DNA from: Kitasatospora atroaurantiaca
GTDB lineage: Bacteria > Actinomycetota > Actinomycetes > Streptomycetales > Streptomycetaceae
Assembly: GCF_007828955.1 (NCBI RefSeq)
Contig: NZ_VIVR01000001.1
Span: forward strand, 7,440,001-7,504,000
Reading direction: 5' to 3'
Length of the DNA stretch: 64,000 nucleotides
Shown here: positions 33,986 to 42,847 of the stretch, one piece after another
Layout of the letters: each line of letters begins with the position of its first letter
Position numbering within the stretch: the stretch's first letter is position 1
Notes under the pieces: generated by a model
The model's database searches: none
What the model saw: only the letters and a program-made list of their open reading frames with translations
What the model was told of the DNA's origin: nothing
Translations under genes and position numbers: made by a program

Positions 33986-35161
33986 ATGAGACTGCTCCCG
34001 CTCACCGCCGCCCTCGCCGCAACCCTCCCGCTGGTGACCGCCACCCCGGCCCTCGCCGACACCGCCCGGCCGACCGGCGCTCCCGCCGCCGCGTGCGCCC
34101 TGCCCGGCAGAACCGGCTGGACCGACGAGGGCCACGACACCGACCACGCGCAGTTCCAGCAGGCAGTCGGCACCAAGCACGTGCTGATGCTGTTCGTCGA
34201 CTTCCCCGACGCCCCGGCCACCGGCGACCTCGCCGACTACTACCGCCAACTCGCACCGGCCGCCGACTGGTTGAAGGAGGACTCGTACGGCCGGACCCGC
34301 CTCGACATCACCCCACTGAACCGTTGGCTGCACATGCCGCAGGACTCCGCGTCCTACGGCTTCCAGCGCGGCATCACCTTCGAGCAGCACGAGCTCTACG
34401 TGCGCCAGGCCGTCGAGGCAGCCGCGCCGCACACCGACCTCTCCCGGTACGACATGCTCTACATCGTCCCCACCAAGGCCGCCTCCGCGATCAGCTTCTC
34501 GCCCACCTACCTGTTCGACCCGACCACCCCCGGCATCGTGGTGGGCGGCAATCGCCTCAAGTGGGCGGTGACGTTCGGTCAGGACATGTACCACTGGGGC
34601 CCCAAGGTCGCCGCGCACGAGACCGGGCACACCTTCGGCCTGCCCGACCTGTACGCCTTCACCGGCACCGACTACCACCGCTTCGTCGGAGGCTGGGATC
34701 TGATGGGCCTCATCTCGGGCCCGGCCCCGCAGCATCTCGGCTGGGAGCGCTGGAAGTTGGGATGGATCGACGACCGCCAGGTCGCCTGCCTGCCGGCGAC
34801 CGGCAGGCGCACCGTCCGCCTGGAGGCCGTCGAACGCCCCGGCGGCACCAAGATCGCGGTGATCCGTACCGGCGAGACCACCGCGTACGTCGCCGAATCC
34901 CGCCGGGCCGTCGGCGGGGACGCCGGTGCCTGCTCCACCGGCGTGCTCGTCTACAAGGTCGACACCGCCGCCCAGACCGGTGAGGGGCCCGTCCAGGTCG
35001 TCAACGGCAACCCGGGCACCACACCACCGGACGGCTGCAAGGCGCTCGACATGGCCGCCTTCGGGCCGGGACGGTCCTTCACCGACCCCGCCACCGGAGT
35101 CCGGATCGACGTCCTGCGCCGGGGCCCGCTCTCCGACACGATCACGGTCAGCAAGCAGTAG
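33986..35161 (+). CDS. secreted M6-family metalloprotease (first of a tandem pair)
   Basis: A 391-residue exported protein with a short Sec signal (LLPLTAALAATLPLVTATPALA). The zinc site is H211-E212-x2-H215 in AAHETGHTFGLPDLYAF, followed by a Met-turn-like GGWDLMG, the hallmark of M6 (immune-inhibitor A-like) peptidases. Upstream are VLMLFVDFPDAPA and DSYGRTRLDITPLNRW. Several cysteines may form disulfides. ATG 33986 with GAAGGAGAG, 21 nt after the aminopeptidase stop, suggests cotranscription with the transporter operon. It could release peptides from proteins outside the cell for import. The next gene is a close copy. Confidence 0.9.
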   Translation: MRLLPLTAALAATLPLVTATPALADTARPTGAPAAACALPGRTGWTDEGHDTDHAQFQQAVGTKHVLMLFVDFPDAPATGDLADYYRQLAPAADWLKEDSYGRTRLDITPLNRWLHMPQDSASYGFQRGITFEQHELYVRQAVEAAAPHTDLSRYDMLYIVPTKAASAISFSPTYLFDPTTPGIVVGGNRLKWAVTFGQDMYHWGPKVAAHETGHTFGLPDLYAFTGTDYHRFVGGWDLMGLISGPAPQHLGWERWKLGWIDDRQVACLPATGRRTVRLEAVERPGGTKIAVIRTGETTAYVAESRRAVGGDAGACSTGVLVYKVDTAAQTGEGPVQVVNGNPGTTPPDGCKALDMAAFGPGRSFTDPATGVRIDVLRRGPLSDTITVSKQ

Positions 35162-35177
35162 CCACCCCCATTCCTCG

Positions 35178-35226
35178 CGCGACGGCGGCCGCCGGGCACC
35201 CCCACGTCCCGGCGGCCGCCGTCGCG
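35178..35226 (+). terminator. 19-bp hairpin between the two M6 protease genes
   Basis: Arms 35178-35196 (CGCGACGGCGGCCGCCGGG) and 35208-35226 are exact complements with an 11-nt loop, 16 nt after the first protease stop. It probably terminates or attenuates the long operon before the second protease copy. Confidence 0.8.
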
Positions 35227-35264
35227 AACGCCCCACACCGTCCTCGCCCCCAGGAGGCACACCC

Positions 35265-36449
35265 GTGCAAGCCCCCACCACGATCGCGCGGCCACTGGCC
35301 GCCGTACTCGCCCTCATCGGCGCGCTCGTCCTGCTCATCGCCCCCGCCGAGCCCGCCGCCGCCGCCGCGCAGGCGTCGTCCTGTGCGCTGTCCGGCACCA
35401 CCGGCTGGACCGACGAGGGGCACTGGACCGACCGCACCCGCTTCCAGCAGCCACTGGGCACCAAGCGGGTGCTGACGCTCTTCGTCGACTTCCCCGACGC
35501 CCCCGCCGACGGACCGACCTCCACCTACACCGCCCAGCTCACCCCCGCGGCCGACTGGATGTGGAACGCCTCCTACGGCCGCACCTGGCTGGCCATCACC
35601 CCACTCAACCGCTGGCTCCGGATGCCGCAGTACTCCACCTCGTACGGCTTCCAGCGCGGCATCAGCTTCGAACAGCACGAGGCGTACGTCCGGGACGCCG
35701 TCCAGGCCGCCGCGCCGTACGCGGACTTCTCCCGGTACGACCTGGTCTACGTCGTTCCGCCCAGGTCCGCCCCGGCGATCAGCTTCACCCCCACCTACGT
35801 CTACGACCCCGGCACGGCCGGCGTCACCGCCAACGGCACTCGCATCAAGTGGGCGGTGACCTTCGGTCAGGACATGTGGTACTGGGGCCCCAGGATCGCC
35901 GACCACGAGACCGGGCACACCTTCGGTCTGCCCGACCTGTACGCCTTCACGGGCACCGACCAGCACGCCTACGTCGGCGGGTGGGACGTGATGGGCAAGG
36001 TCGGCGGCCCGGCGCCGCAGTACGTCGGCTGGGAAGGATGGAAGCTGGGCTGGATCGACGACAGCCAGGTCGCCTGCCTCCCCGGCCCCGGCTGGACCAC
36101 CGTCGACCTCAACGCGGTGGAGTACACCGGCGGCACCAAGATCGCGGTGATCCGCACCAGCGACACCACCGCGTACGTCGCCGAGTCCCGCCGGGCCGCC
36201 TACGCCGACCCGAACCCCTGCTCGACGGGCGTCCTCATCTACAAGGTCGACACCGCCGTCCAGACCGGCTACGGTCCGATCCGAGTGATCAACGGCAACC
36301 CGGGCACCACCCCGCCCAGCGGCTGCACCTCGCTCGACATGGCCGCCCACCATCCTGGCCAGAGCTTCACGGATTGGACCGCCCGCGTCCAGATCTCCAT
36401 CCGCAGCGGCGGCCAGTACGGTGACACCATCCAGATCAGCAAGTGGTGA
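35265..36449 (+). CDS. secreted M6-family metalloprotease (second copy)
   Basis: A 394-residue exported protein closely similar to the preceding one over its whole mature length (roughly 70% identical by eye). Signal peptide: LAAVLALIGALVLLIAPAEP. Zinc site H214-E215-x2-H218 in ADHETGHTFGLPDLYAF, with GGWDVMG after it. Conserved blocks such as SYGFQRGI, KWAVTFGQDM and INGNPGTTPP occur in both copies, which argues for a local gene duplication. The GTG at 35265 has AGGAGG; the in-frame extension upstream would cross the hairpin and is not coding. It may have its own expression because of that hairpin. Confidence 0.9.
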   Translation: MQAPTTIARPLAAVLALIGALVLLIAPAEPAAAAAQASSCALSGTTGWTDEGHWTDRTRFQQPLGTKRVLTLFVDFPDAPADGPTSTYTAQLTPAADWMWNASYGRTWLAITPLNRWLRMPQYSTSYGFQRGISFEQHEAYVRDAVQAAAPYADFSRYDLVYVVPPRSAPAISFTPTYVYDPGTAGVTANGTRIKWAVTFGQDMWYWGPRIADHETGHTFGLPDLYAFTGTDQHAYVGGWDVMGKVGGPAPQYVGWEGWKLGWIDDSQVACLPGPGWTTVDLNAVEYTGGTKIAVIRTSDTTAYVAESRRAAYADPNPCSTGVLIYKVDTAVQTGYGPIRVINGNPGTTPPSGCTSLDMAAHHPGQSFTDWTARVQISIRSGGQYGDTIQISKW

Positions 36450-36610
36450 ATGCCGGCCGTCGGCCCACCGCGGTGCGCCCCGGAGCACCTCCCACAGCGA
36501 AGACCACCGCGGGAACCCAGCCTGGCACGCGGCATGGAAGACGGGGCAACGGCGTTCCAGAAGGTGACCGCCGGGTGCCCGAGCTCGGCGGATGAGGCGA
36601 GAGGCACGAG

Positions 36611-37444
36611 ATGGGCGCGAGGGCGGGCCGTGAACAGGCGATATGGACCCGGACTCCGCTCGGCCCGAGCCAGTCGCTCGATCTGCTGACCGCCCGCTTC
36701 GACCGGCACGTGTACGCGCCGCACAGTCACGAGGAGTACACGATCGGGGTCTGTGTCGGAGGCTCAGAAGTCATCGACTACCGGGGCGGGCGTCTCCACG
36801 TCGGCCCCGGATCGATCGTCGTCCTCGAGCCCGGCGAGGTGCACACCGGCGGGCCGGGCACCTCCGACGGCTACGCGTACCGGGCGCTGTACGCCGCGCG
36901 GCCGCTGCTCACGGAGGGGACCGAGGCTCTGCCGCATTTCCCCGAACCCGTCCTCGACGATCCCGAACTCGCCACCGCCCTGCGCGCCGCCCACACCGAA
37001 CTCAGCTCGCACACCCTGGACGCCCTGGAAGCCGAGTCGCGGGTGCCGTGGCTGCTCACCGCGCTCGCCAGGCGGCACGGCTCGGCCCGCCCCGTACGCG
37101 ACACGGTCCCCGGCGCCGGCGACATCGCCCGCGCGGTCCGGGACCGGCTGGCCGACGAACTCCTCGCGCCGCCCGCGCTTGCCGAACTCGCCACCGCCTT
37201 CGGCCTCTCCCGATATCAGCTGCTGCGCGTCTTCCGCGACACCGTGGGCATGCCGCCGTACGCCTGGCTCGCCCAGCACCGGGTGACGCGGGCCCGCGCG
37301 CTGCTGGACAAGGGCCTGCGCCCCGCCGAGGTCGCGGGCCTGGTCGGCTTCGCGGACCAGGCGCATCTGACGCGCTGGTTCCGCCGGGTGCTGGGGGTGA
37401 CCCCGGCCGCGTACCGCAACAGCGTTCAAGACATGGGTCGCTGA
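36611..37444 (+). CDS. AraC-family regulator with cupin-type ligand domain
   Basis: A 277-residue regulator. Residues about 15-110 form the AraC ligand-binding cupin (YAPHSHEEYTIGVCVGGSEV and LHVGPGSIVVLEPGEVHTGG), and residues 175-275 the double helix-turn-helix (ALAELATAFGLSRYQLLRVF; AEVAGLVGFADQAHLTRWFR; LGVTPAAYR). The EamA transporter gene starts 19 nt downstream, the usual pairing of such a regulator with an exporter it controls. The ATG 36611 is preceded by GAGG. Confidence 0.9.
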   Translation: MGARAGREQAIWTRTPLGPSQSLDLLTARFDRHVYAPHSHEEYTIGVCVGGSEVIDYRGGRLHVGPGSIVVLEPGEVHTGGPGTSDGYAYRALYAARPLLTEGTEALPHFPEPVLDDPELATALRAAHTELSSHTLDALEAESRVPWLLTALARRHGSARPVRDTVPGAGDIARAVRDRLADELLAPPALAELATAFGLSRYQLLRVFRDTVGMPPYAWLAQHRVTRARALLDKGLRPAEVAGLVGFADQAHLTRWFRRVLGVTPAAYRNSVQDMGR

Positions 37445-37463
37445 CCCGCCCGACACTGTCCGG

Positions 37464-38420
37464 GTGACTGCACGTGGCTGGTTCCTCTTCTCCCTGATGA
37501 GCGTCATCTGGGGCATCCCGTACCTGATGATCAAGGTGGCGGTGGAGGGCATGTCCCCCTCCGGCGTCGTCTTCGTCCGCTGCGCGCTCGGGGCCGTACT
37601 TCTGCTGCCGTTCGCCCTGCGCCAGGGCGGTCTCGGCCGGGTCCTGCGCACCCACTGGCGTCCGATGCTCGTGTTCGCCGGCCTGGAGATCCTCGGGCCG
37701 TGGTGGACACTGACCGACGCCGAACGCCACCTCTCCAGCTCCACCTCGGGCCTGCTCATCGCCGCCGTACCGATCCTCGGGCTCGTCGCGTCGCGCGCGT
37801 TCGGCCGTTACCTCGGCGCCGCGGAACACCTCGGCGCGCGCCGCCTCACCGGCCTCGGCCTGGGCCTGGCGGGCGTCGCCGTGCTCACCGTGCCGCACCT
37901 GTCCGGCGGCGACGCGTGGTCGCTGACGGAGGTGCTGATCACGGCCCTGGGGTACGCCACCGCGCCGCTGATCGTCGCCCGCCACCTCAAGCAGGTATCC
38001 ACGCTCCAGCTGATCGCTCCCTGTCTGGCGCTCGCGGCGGTCGTCTACGCCCCGGCGGCCGCGGCAACCTGGCCGGCGACCGCACCCACCGCCCAGGTCT
38101 GGGTGTCGCTGGCCGGCCTGGGCGTCGTCTGCACTGCCCTCGCCTTCGTCGTCTTCCTGGAACTGATCCGAGAGGCGGGCCCGACCCGAGCGGTCGTCTT
38201 CACCTATGTGAACCCGGCGGTGGCGGTGGGCGCAGGCGTCGCCTTCCTGGGTGAACCACTGACGGCGGGCATCCTCCTCTCCTTCGGCCTCATCCTGGCG
38301 GGCTCGTTCCTTGCCACCGGAGCGGCGGGAGCCGGGGCGTCGTCACCCCGGACGGAAGGCCCTGCGGAGACCCGCGATCTCGCCGACGAACGTCCGGGCT
38401 CGCCGAGCTCCCGGATCTGA
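37464..38420 (+). CDS. EamA/RhaT-family drug-metabolite transporter
   Basis: A 318-residue membrane protein of ten predicted helices made of two EamA repeats (first: LFSLMSVIWGIPYLMIKVAV; second: ALAFVVFLELIREAGPTRAV and FTYVNPAVAVGAGVAFLGE). Such proteins export amino acids, nucleosides or toxic metabolites. It starts with GTG 37464, 19 nt after the AraC gene, so the two form an operon. The last 35 residues are hydrophilic and lie in the cytoplasm. Confidence 0.9.
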   Translation: MTARGWFLFSLMSVIWGIPYLMIKVAVEGMSPSGVVFVRCALGAVLLLPFALRQGGLGRVLRTHWRPMLVFAGLEILGPWWTLTDAERHLSSSTSGLLIAAVPILGLVASRAFGRYLGAAEHLGARRLTGLGLGLAGVAVLTVPHLSGGDAWSLTEVLITALGYATAPLIVARHLKQVSTLQLIAPCLALAAVVYAPAAAATWPATAPTAQVWVSLAGLGVVCTALAFVVFLELIREAGPTRAVVFTYVNPAVAVGAGVAFLGEPLTAGILLSFGLILAGSFLATGAAGAGASSPRTEGPAETRDLADERPGSPSSRI

Positions 38421-38601
38421 TGGCTGCCATCAGTGTCATCCGGGGTCAACACCCCACCCGGACCAAGGCGTTGGGCCACGCGGCCCGCACCGCATCGCGG
38501 CGGGTCAGGCCTGCGCCTCGGAGCGGTGGCCTGTCGCTCCCGCCCCGTCCGGCGGACGAGTCCTACGATGACGACACGTCCGCGCAGACAGGATCACGAC
38601 A

Positions 38602-39156
38602 ATGGCTGCATCCTCGACCATGGTCCCCCTCGGGACCCCCGCCGCCGACTTCTCGCTGCCCGCGCTCGACGGCCGGACCGTGGCGCGCGACGACTTCGCT
38701 GCCGCTCCGGCCCTGCTGGTTGCGTTCCTGTGCAACCACTGCCCGTACGTCAGGCACGTGGAGCACGCCTTCGGGGAACTGGTGAACGAATTCCCGGATC
38801 TCGCGGTGGTGGGGATCTGCAGCAACAGCCCCGAGATCGTGCCCAGCGACGGCCCGGACGGGTTGCGCGCACAGGTCGCACGAACCGGCTGGGCCTTCCC
38901 CTATCTCATCGATGGCGATCAGTCCGTCGGCCGTGCCTACCGTGCCGCCTGCACACCGGACTTCTTCCTCTTCAACTCCGAGCGGGAGCTGGCCTACCGG
39001 GGTGCGATGGACGAGTCGACTCCCGGTAACCGCAAGCCGGTCACCGGGAACCTGCTGCGCGGGGCGATCGCTTCGGTGCTGGCGGGCAAGCCGGTACCGG
39101 AACCGCATCGAGCGAGCATGGGCTGCTCCATCAAATGGGCGACGGGTCACGACTGA
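38602..39156 (+). CDS. thioredoxin-fold (redoxin) protein
   Basis: A 184-residue cytoplasmic protein of the AhpC/TSA-redoxin type. It begins like a redoxin (GTPAADFSLPALDGRTVARD), carries a CxxC-like site in LCNHCPYVRHVE, and ends with the family tag ASMGCSIKWATG. Proteins of this kind are predicted thiol-disulfide oxidoreductases or peroxidases; the substrate is not known. AGGATC before ATG 38602 is the likely ribosome binding site. It stands alone and is convergent with the YjbR-type gene, with a hairpin between. Confidence 0.88.
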   Translation: MAASSTMVPLGTPAADFSLPALDGRTVARDDFAAAPALLVAFLCNHCPYVRHVEHAFGELVNEFPDLAVVGICSNSPEIVPSDGPDGLRAQVARTGWAFPYLIDGDQSVGRAYRAACTPDFFLFNSERELAYRGAMDESTPGNRKPVTGNLLRGAIASVLAGKPVPEPHRASMGCSIKWATGHD

Positions 39157-39169
39157 GCAGCGCTCGGCT

Positions 39170-39203
39170 CGTCCCGGGCCTTCCTGGGGCCCGGCCCGGG
39201 ACG
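39170..39203. terminator. bidirectional hairpin between convergent genes
   Basis: Arms CGTCCCGGGCC (39170-39180) and GGCCCGGGACG (39193-39203) are exact complements with a 12-nt loop. It sits 13 nt after the thioredoxin-fold gene and 80 nt after the end of the opposite YjbR-type gene. Confidence 0.7.
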
Positions 39204-39282
39204 GGCGGGGGAGCGGAAGTTCCACACGAGGGGTCAGTGGCTAGCACTGCAGGCGTCGCCACCCGGTCGTGATGGAGTCGGG

Positions 39283-39657
39283 TCAGGCCTGAACGGCCCC
39301 ACCGGGGCCCAGCGGGATGAAGGCCTCCACGAGGTGCTTCGGCGCGGCCTGCTTCCAGGAGTCCACCAGAATGTCGTACAGCTCGGCCATGTCCTCCAGA
39401 GTGCCGAGTCGCACGCGCACCCAGGCGGAACTCGCCTCGTGCGGCGGCACCCAGAACTTCTCCGGCTCAGCAGCGATCAACTCCGTCCGGTCGTGCTTGG
39501 GGCACCGCACGGCGAAGGACGTCTGATCATCGGGGACCGTGATGAACATCTTCCCGGCCACCCGAAACGTGGGCATGCTCCACGCCTCCTTCTCGGCGGT
39601 CTCCGGGAGGGACAGCGCGATACGGCGGACATCATCGGCATCTATCACGGTCACCAC
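39283..39657 (-). CDS. MmcQ/YjbR-family protein
   Basis: A protein of about 124 residues with the YjbR (CyaY-like) fold: DADDVRRIALSLPETAEKEA, FRVAGKMFITVPDD, VRCPKHDRTELI and AELYDILVDSWKQAAPKHLV. Some family members bind DNA, but most have no known activity. The start is uncertain: the family begins just before the DADDVRR helix, so GTG at 39657 (or 39654/39648) is preferred; an upstream GTG at 39696 in the same frame has no ribosome binding site. Convergent with the thioredoxin-fold gene and downstream of the conservon. Confidence 0.82.
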   Translation of the reverse strand: MVTVIDADDVRRIALSLPETAEKEAWSMPTFRVAGKMFITVPDDQTSFAVRCPKHDRTELIAAEPEKFWVPPHEASSAWVRVRLGTLEDMAELYDILVDSWKQAAPKHLVEAFIPLGPGGAVQA

Positions 39658-39827
39658 ATTAGACGGGTGGCCGAGAGCAACCCTGGGTGTCCCCACAGCG
39701 CAGCCACGTCCTGGAGCTGCCCGGACCGCACGCAGGCGGGAATGTGCGAGACGGGGGCCGTGTCAACGGCCCCCGTCGTCGTGGGTCGCTCTGTCGTGCG
39801 TGACGGTGCGATTGGCGGCCGCCGCCG

Positions 39828-41279
39828 TCAGCGCCGGAACCTTCCGGTCAGGATGCTCCACCAGCCGCGCCGCTGCCGGGGGATGGTGGCAGTGGCGGCC
39901 GGGCCTGCGGGCGCCTCGGTCGGCTCGGCCTGCGGGGCGGCGGGCGGTGCGGGCGGCGTCGCCGGCGGTGTCGTGGGTGCGGTACCTGCGGCAACCGCCG
40001 CCTTCCCCTCGGGCTTCGTCCGCGGGGTGAAGTGCACCGGAAGCTCGACCAGGTGCCGGGAGAGCCAGGCCGAGGTCCAGGTCAACTCGTCCTCGGGAAT
40101 GGCGAGCTGGAGGTCCGGCAGACGGGTGAGCAGGATGTCGATGCCGGTCTCCGCGATGGCCCGGCCGATGTCCTGGCCGGGGCACTCGTGCGGGCCACCG
40201 CCGAAGGCCAGGTGGGAGCGGTTGCCGTGGAGCGGCTTCGACAGGTCGGGACGGACGGCCGGGTCGACGTTGCCGGCCGCGAGACCGAGCAGGAGCATGT
40301 CGCCGGCCTTGATCTGCTGGCCGCCGAGTTCGGTGTCGCCGGTGGCCCAGCGGCCCGCGACCAGCGACATCGGAGCGGAGTCCCAGAGGACCTGGTCCAG
40401 GGCGTCGGGCAGCGTCATGTGGCCGCCGGACAGGTGCGCGCGGAACCGCCGGTCGGTGAGGACCATCTTCAGGGTGTCCGCGATCAGGTTGACGGTCGTC
40501 TCGTTCGCGGCGAGCAGCACCACCCGCAGGTGCTCCAGCACCTCGTCGTCGGTGAGCCCGGCGTCGTGCTGCATCAGCCACGAGACGAGGTCGGCGCCGG
40601 GCGCCACTCGCTTGCGGTCCATCATCCGGCGCAGCGTCGCCACGACGTAGTCGTTGCTCGCGATGGCCGTCTCGGTGCCCTTCATCAAGTCCCGGGCGGC
40701 TTCGACCAGTCGGGGCCCGTACTCGTCGGGCATCCCGACCAGCTGCGTCATCACGAGCATCGGCAGGTGCTCGGCGAACTGGGCCACCAGCTCGGCCTGG
40801 CCGGTGGGCCCGAAGTCCTGGATCAGCTGGTCGGCGAAGCGGGTGACGTACCGGCGCATCCCGCGCCGGTCGAAGCGGTTCAGGCTGTCGGTGACCGCCA
40901 CGCGCAGGCGCTTGTGCTCCTCGCCGTCCGCGAACACGCACAGCGGCTGCCAGGCGATCACCGGCATCAGCGGGGAGTCCGGGGTGACCAGGCCCTTCTT
41001 GAACGCCGTCCAGCGGCGGGAGTCCCGGGAGAACCGGGAGGGCGTGCGCATGGCCGTGAGGTTCGCGGAGTGGCCGAGGATCAGCCAGGCCGGCAGGTCA
41101 CCGTGCAGCAGCACGGGCGCCACCTCGCCGTGCTCGGCGCGGAGTTTCTCGTACAGGCCCGCCGGGTCGGCCTCGGCCTCCGGCCCGTAGAGCCGGCGGA
41201 GGCCGTCGGCGCCGAGCCCGTGGGCGGGGCAGCCGGGCGGCGGGGTGAGGGAGGCGTCGTCAGGGAACGGGGTGGTCAC
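39828..41279 (-). CDS. cvnE: conservon cytochrome P450 lacking ExxR (CvnE, CYP157-like)
   Basis: A 483-residue P450, the last gene of the conservon. The heme-binding loop is FGGGPHECPGQD with C366 as thiolate ligand, and the I-helix reads LLAANETTVN (N259, E260, T261). The K-helix ExxR motif, otherwise nearly invariant, is replaced by D295-Q-V-L-W299. CYP157 enzymes of streptomycete conservons are known to break this motif in the same way (E-Q-S-L-W in CYP157C1), so this belongs there. After the P450 fold (about residue 420) there is an Ala/Pro/Thr-rich linker and a basic amphipathic end, QRRGWWSILTGRFRR, that could touch the membrane. Substrate unknown. ATG 41279 follows the GTPase gene by 138 nt. 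Confidence 0.9.
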   Translation of the reverse strand: MTTPFPDDASLTPPPGCPAHGLGADGLRRLYGPEAEADPAGLYEKLRAEHGEVAPVLLHGDLPAWLILGHSANLTAMRTPSRFSRDSRRWTAFKKGLVTPDSPLMPVIAWQPLCVFADGEEHKRLRVAVTDSLNRFDRRGMRRYVTRFADQLIQDFGPTGQAELVAQFAEHLPMLVMTQLVGMPDEYGPRLVEAARDLMKGTETAIASNDYVVATLRRMMDRKRVAPGADLVSWLMQHDAGLTDDEVLEHLRVVLLAANETTVNLIADTLKMVLTDRRFRAHLSGGHMTLPDALDQVLWDSAPMSLVAGRWATGDTELGGQQIKAGDMLLLGLAAGNVDPAVRPDLSKPLHGNRSHLAFGGGPHECPGQDIGRAIAETGIDILLTRLPDLQLAIPEDELTWTSAWLSRHLVELPVHFTPRTKPEGKAAVAAGTAPTTPPATPPAPPAAPQAEPTEAPAGPAATATIPRQRRGWWSILTGRFRR

Positions 41280-41417
41280 GGTATCTCCGGGGTCAGCGTG
41301 AGGCGGTCGTCGTGGGGCAGTCGTCGTGAACGGTCATCGGGGGCGGTCGGTGCGAGGGAGCCGTCGTGCAGCGCTGGTCGGTCGTGAGAGGACCGATGGC
41401 GGCCGACGGTGGTGCGG

Positions 41418-42035
41418 TCACCGCACGGGCGGGGCCGAGAGGTTGTGCAGGTAGCGCATCAGGGCCATCAGGACGTCCCGGCTGGACTCGCGGGTCCGGG
41501 CGTCGCACGCGACGATCGGCACCTCGGGGGGCAGGTCCAGGGCGGTCCGCAGGTCCTCGATCGGGTAGGTCGGCGACTCGGGGAAGGTGTTGGCCGCGAC
41601 GACGAAGGGCACGCCGCGGTCCTCCAGCCGCCCGATCACGTCGAAGCTGACCTCGAGCCGGCGGGTGTCGACCAGCACGACCGCGCCGAGGGCTCCCTCG
41701 AACAGGCCGTTCCAGAGGAACCAGAACCGCTCCTGCCCGGGGGTGCCGAACACGTACAGCACCAGTTCGTCGCTGATGCTGATCCGGCCGAAGTCCATCG
41801 CGACCGTCGTGGAGGTCTTGCGTTCGACCCCGGCGATGTCGTCGATGCCCGCTCCGGCCTGCGTCATCGTCTCCTCGGTGGTCAGCGGGCGGATCTCGCT
41901 CACGGAGCCGACCAGGGTCGTCTTGCCGACGCCGAAGCCGCCCACGATCACCACCTTGACCGCCATGGTGGCCGAGGCCGGGAGCAGGTCCGCGCTCTGC
42001 GGCCCCATCACCAGCTCAGAGCTTCTGAAGTCCAT
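41418..42035 (-). CDS. cvnD: conservon small GTPase (CvnD)
   Basis: A 205-residue Ras-like/MglA-type GTPase. P-loop GGFGVGKTT, switch region TTEETMTQAG, G3 FGTPGQERF, G4-like ANTF in VVAANTFPES (in place of NKxD), consistent with conservon GTPases. It acts at the inner membrane face with CvnA-C, a complex known in streptomycetes to influence development and antibiotic production. It overlaps the cvnC 3' end by 20 nt, so translation is coupled. Confidence 0.93.
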   Translation of the reverse strand: MDFRSSELVMGPQSADLLPASATMAVKVVIVGGFGVGKTTLVGSVSEIRPLTTEETMTQAGAGIDDIAGVERKTSTTVAMDFGRISISDELVLYVFGTPGQERFWFLWNGLFEGALGAVVLVDTRRLEVSFDVIGRLEDRGVPFVVAANTFPESPTYPIEDLRTALDLPPEVPIVACDARTRESSRDVLMALMRYLHNLSAPPVR

Positions 42036-42375
42036 GCATCACCGCCTCCAACAGGGCACGGTCGGGAAGGATCGCCTTCGGGACGGAGGCACGGGCCTCG
42101 ATCCGTTCCTCGGCGAGGAGGTCCGCCAGCAGCACGGTGACCACGCTCATCGGCAGCCGCAGGTAGGCGGAGATCTCGGCCACGGACAGCGGAGAGCCGC
42201 AGATCCGGAGGATCGCCGCGTGCTCCGGCTGCATCGTGGGTTCCGGTTCCGAGCGGGAGACGATCAGGGTGACCAGGTCGAACGTGGTCCGCTCGGCCAG
42301 ACCGCTGCGGCCGCGCGTGATCACATAGAGACGTTCGGGGCTGTCTTCCTCCCAGTCCTGGTCGGCTGCGCTCAT
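42016..42375 (-). CDS. cvnC: conservon DUF742 protein (CvnC)
   Basis: A 119-residue DUF742 protein with a winged-helix-like core: RLYVITRGRSGLAERTTFDL, EHAAILRICGSPLSVAEISA and LRLPMSVVTVLLADLL. In conservons this protein bridges the sensor part and the GTPase. Its gene lies 64 nt behind cvnB and overlaps cvnD. Confidence 0.93.
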   Translation of the reverse strand: MSAADQDWEEDSPERLYVITRGRSGLAERTTFDLVTLIVSRSEPEPTMQPEHAAILRICGSPLSVAEISAYLRLPMSVVTVLLADLLAEERIEARASVPKAILPDRALLEAVMHGLQKL

Positions 42376-42439
42376 GTGCCCGCCTCGCAGGGCTCGGCGA
42401 GCTCTTCGCGCACGGGTACCGCCTGCATGGTTCGCTCGC

Positions 42440-42847
42440 TCACGCGACCTGCTCGCCGTTGCGCGGAGGTGTGCTGAGATGTGCGCCGATCCGGGCGACC
42501 AGGTCGCGCATCCGATGGCCCATCAGTCCGGCGTCGACGCCTTCGTCGGCCAGCACCGCCAGGTAGGCTCTGGCGCCGGCCGCCATCAGGTAGAAGAAGC
42601 CGCCGCTCACCTCGATCACGACCAGCCGCATCCGGCCGTCGCCGTGCGGGAACTCGTGTCCGACCGCGGCGGCCAGGCTCTGCAGGCCGGCGCAGGCGGC
42701 GGCGAGGCGGTCGGCGGTGTCGGTGTCGGTGCCGTACTGGGCCATCCGCAGGCCGTCGGCGGAGAGCACGACGATGTGGCGGGTGTGCGGGACGCCGTCC
42801 GCCAGCTCCTTGAGCATCCAGTCCATGTTGGTCCGCTGCTGAATCAC
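42440..42847 (-). CDS. cvnB: conservon roadblock/LC7 protein (CvnB)
   Basis: A 135-residue roadblock/LC7-domain protein: MLKELADGVPHTRHIVVLSA, DGLRMAQYG and GGFFYLMAAGARAYLAVLAD. Such proteins act as GTPase-activating or scaffold partners of MglA/CvnD GTPases. GTG 42847 overlaps the cvnA stop by 4 nt. Confidence 0.93.
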   Translation of the reverse strand: MIQQRTNMDWMLKELADGVPHTRHIVVLSADGLRMAQYGTDTDTADRLAAACAGLQSLAAAVGHEFPHGDGRMRLVVIEVSGGFFYLMAAGARAYLAVLADEGVDAGLMGHRMRDLVARIGAHLSTPPRNGEQVA

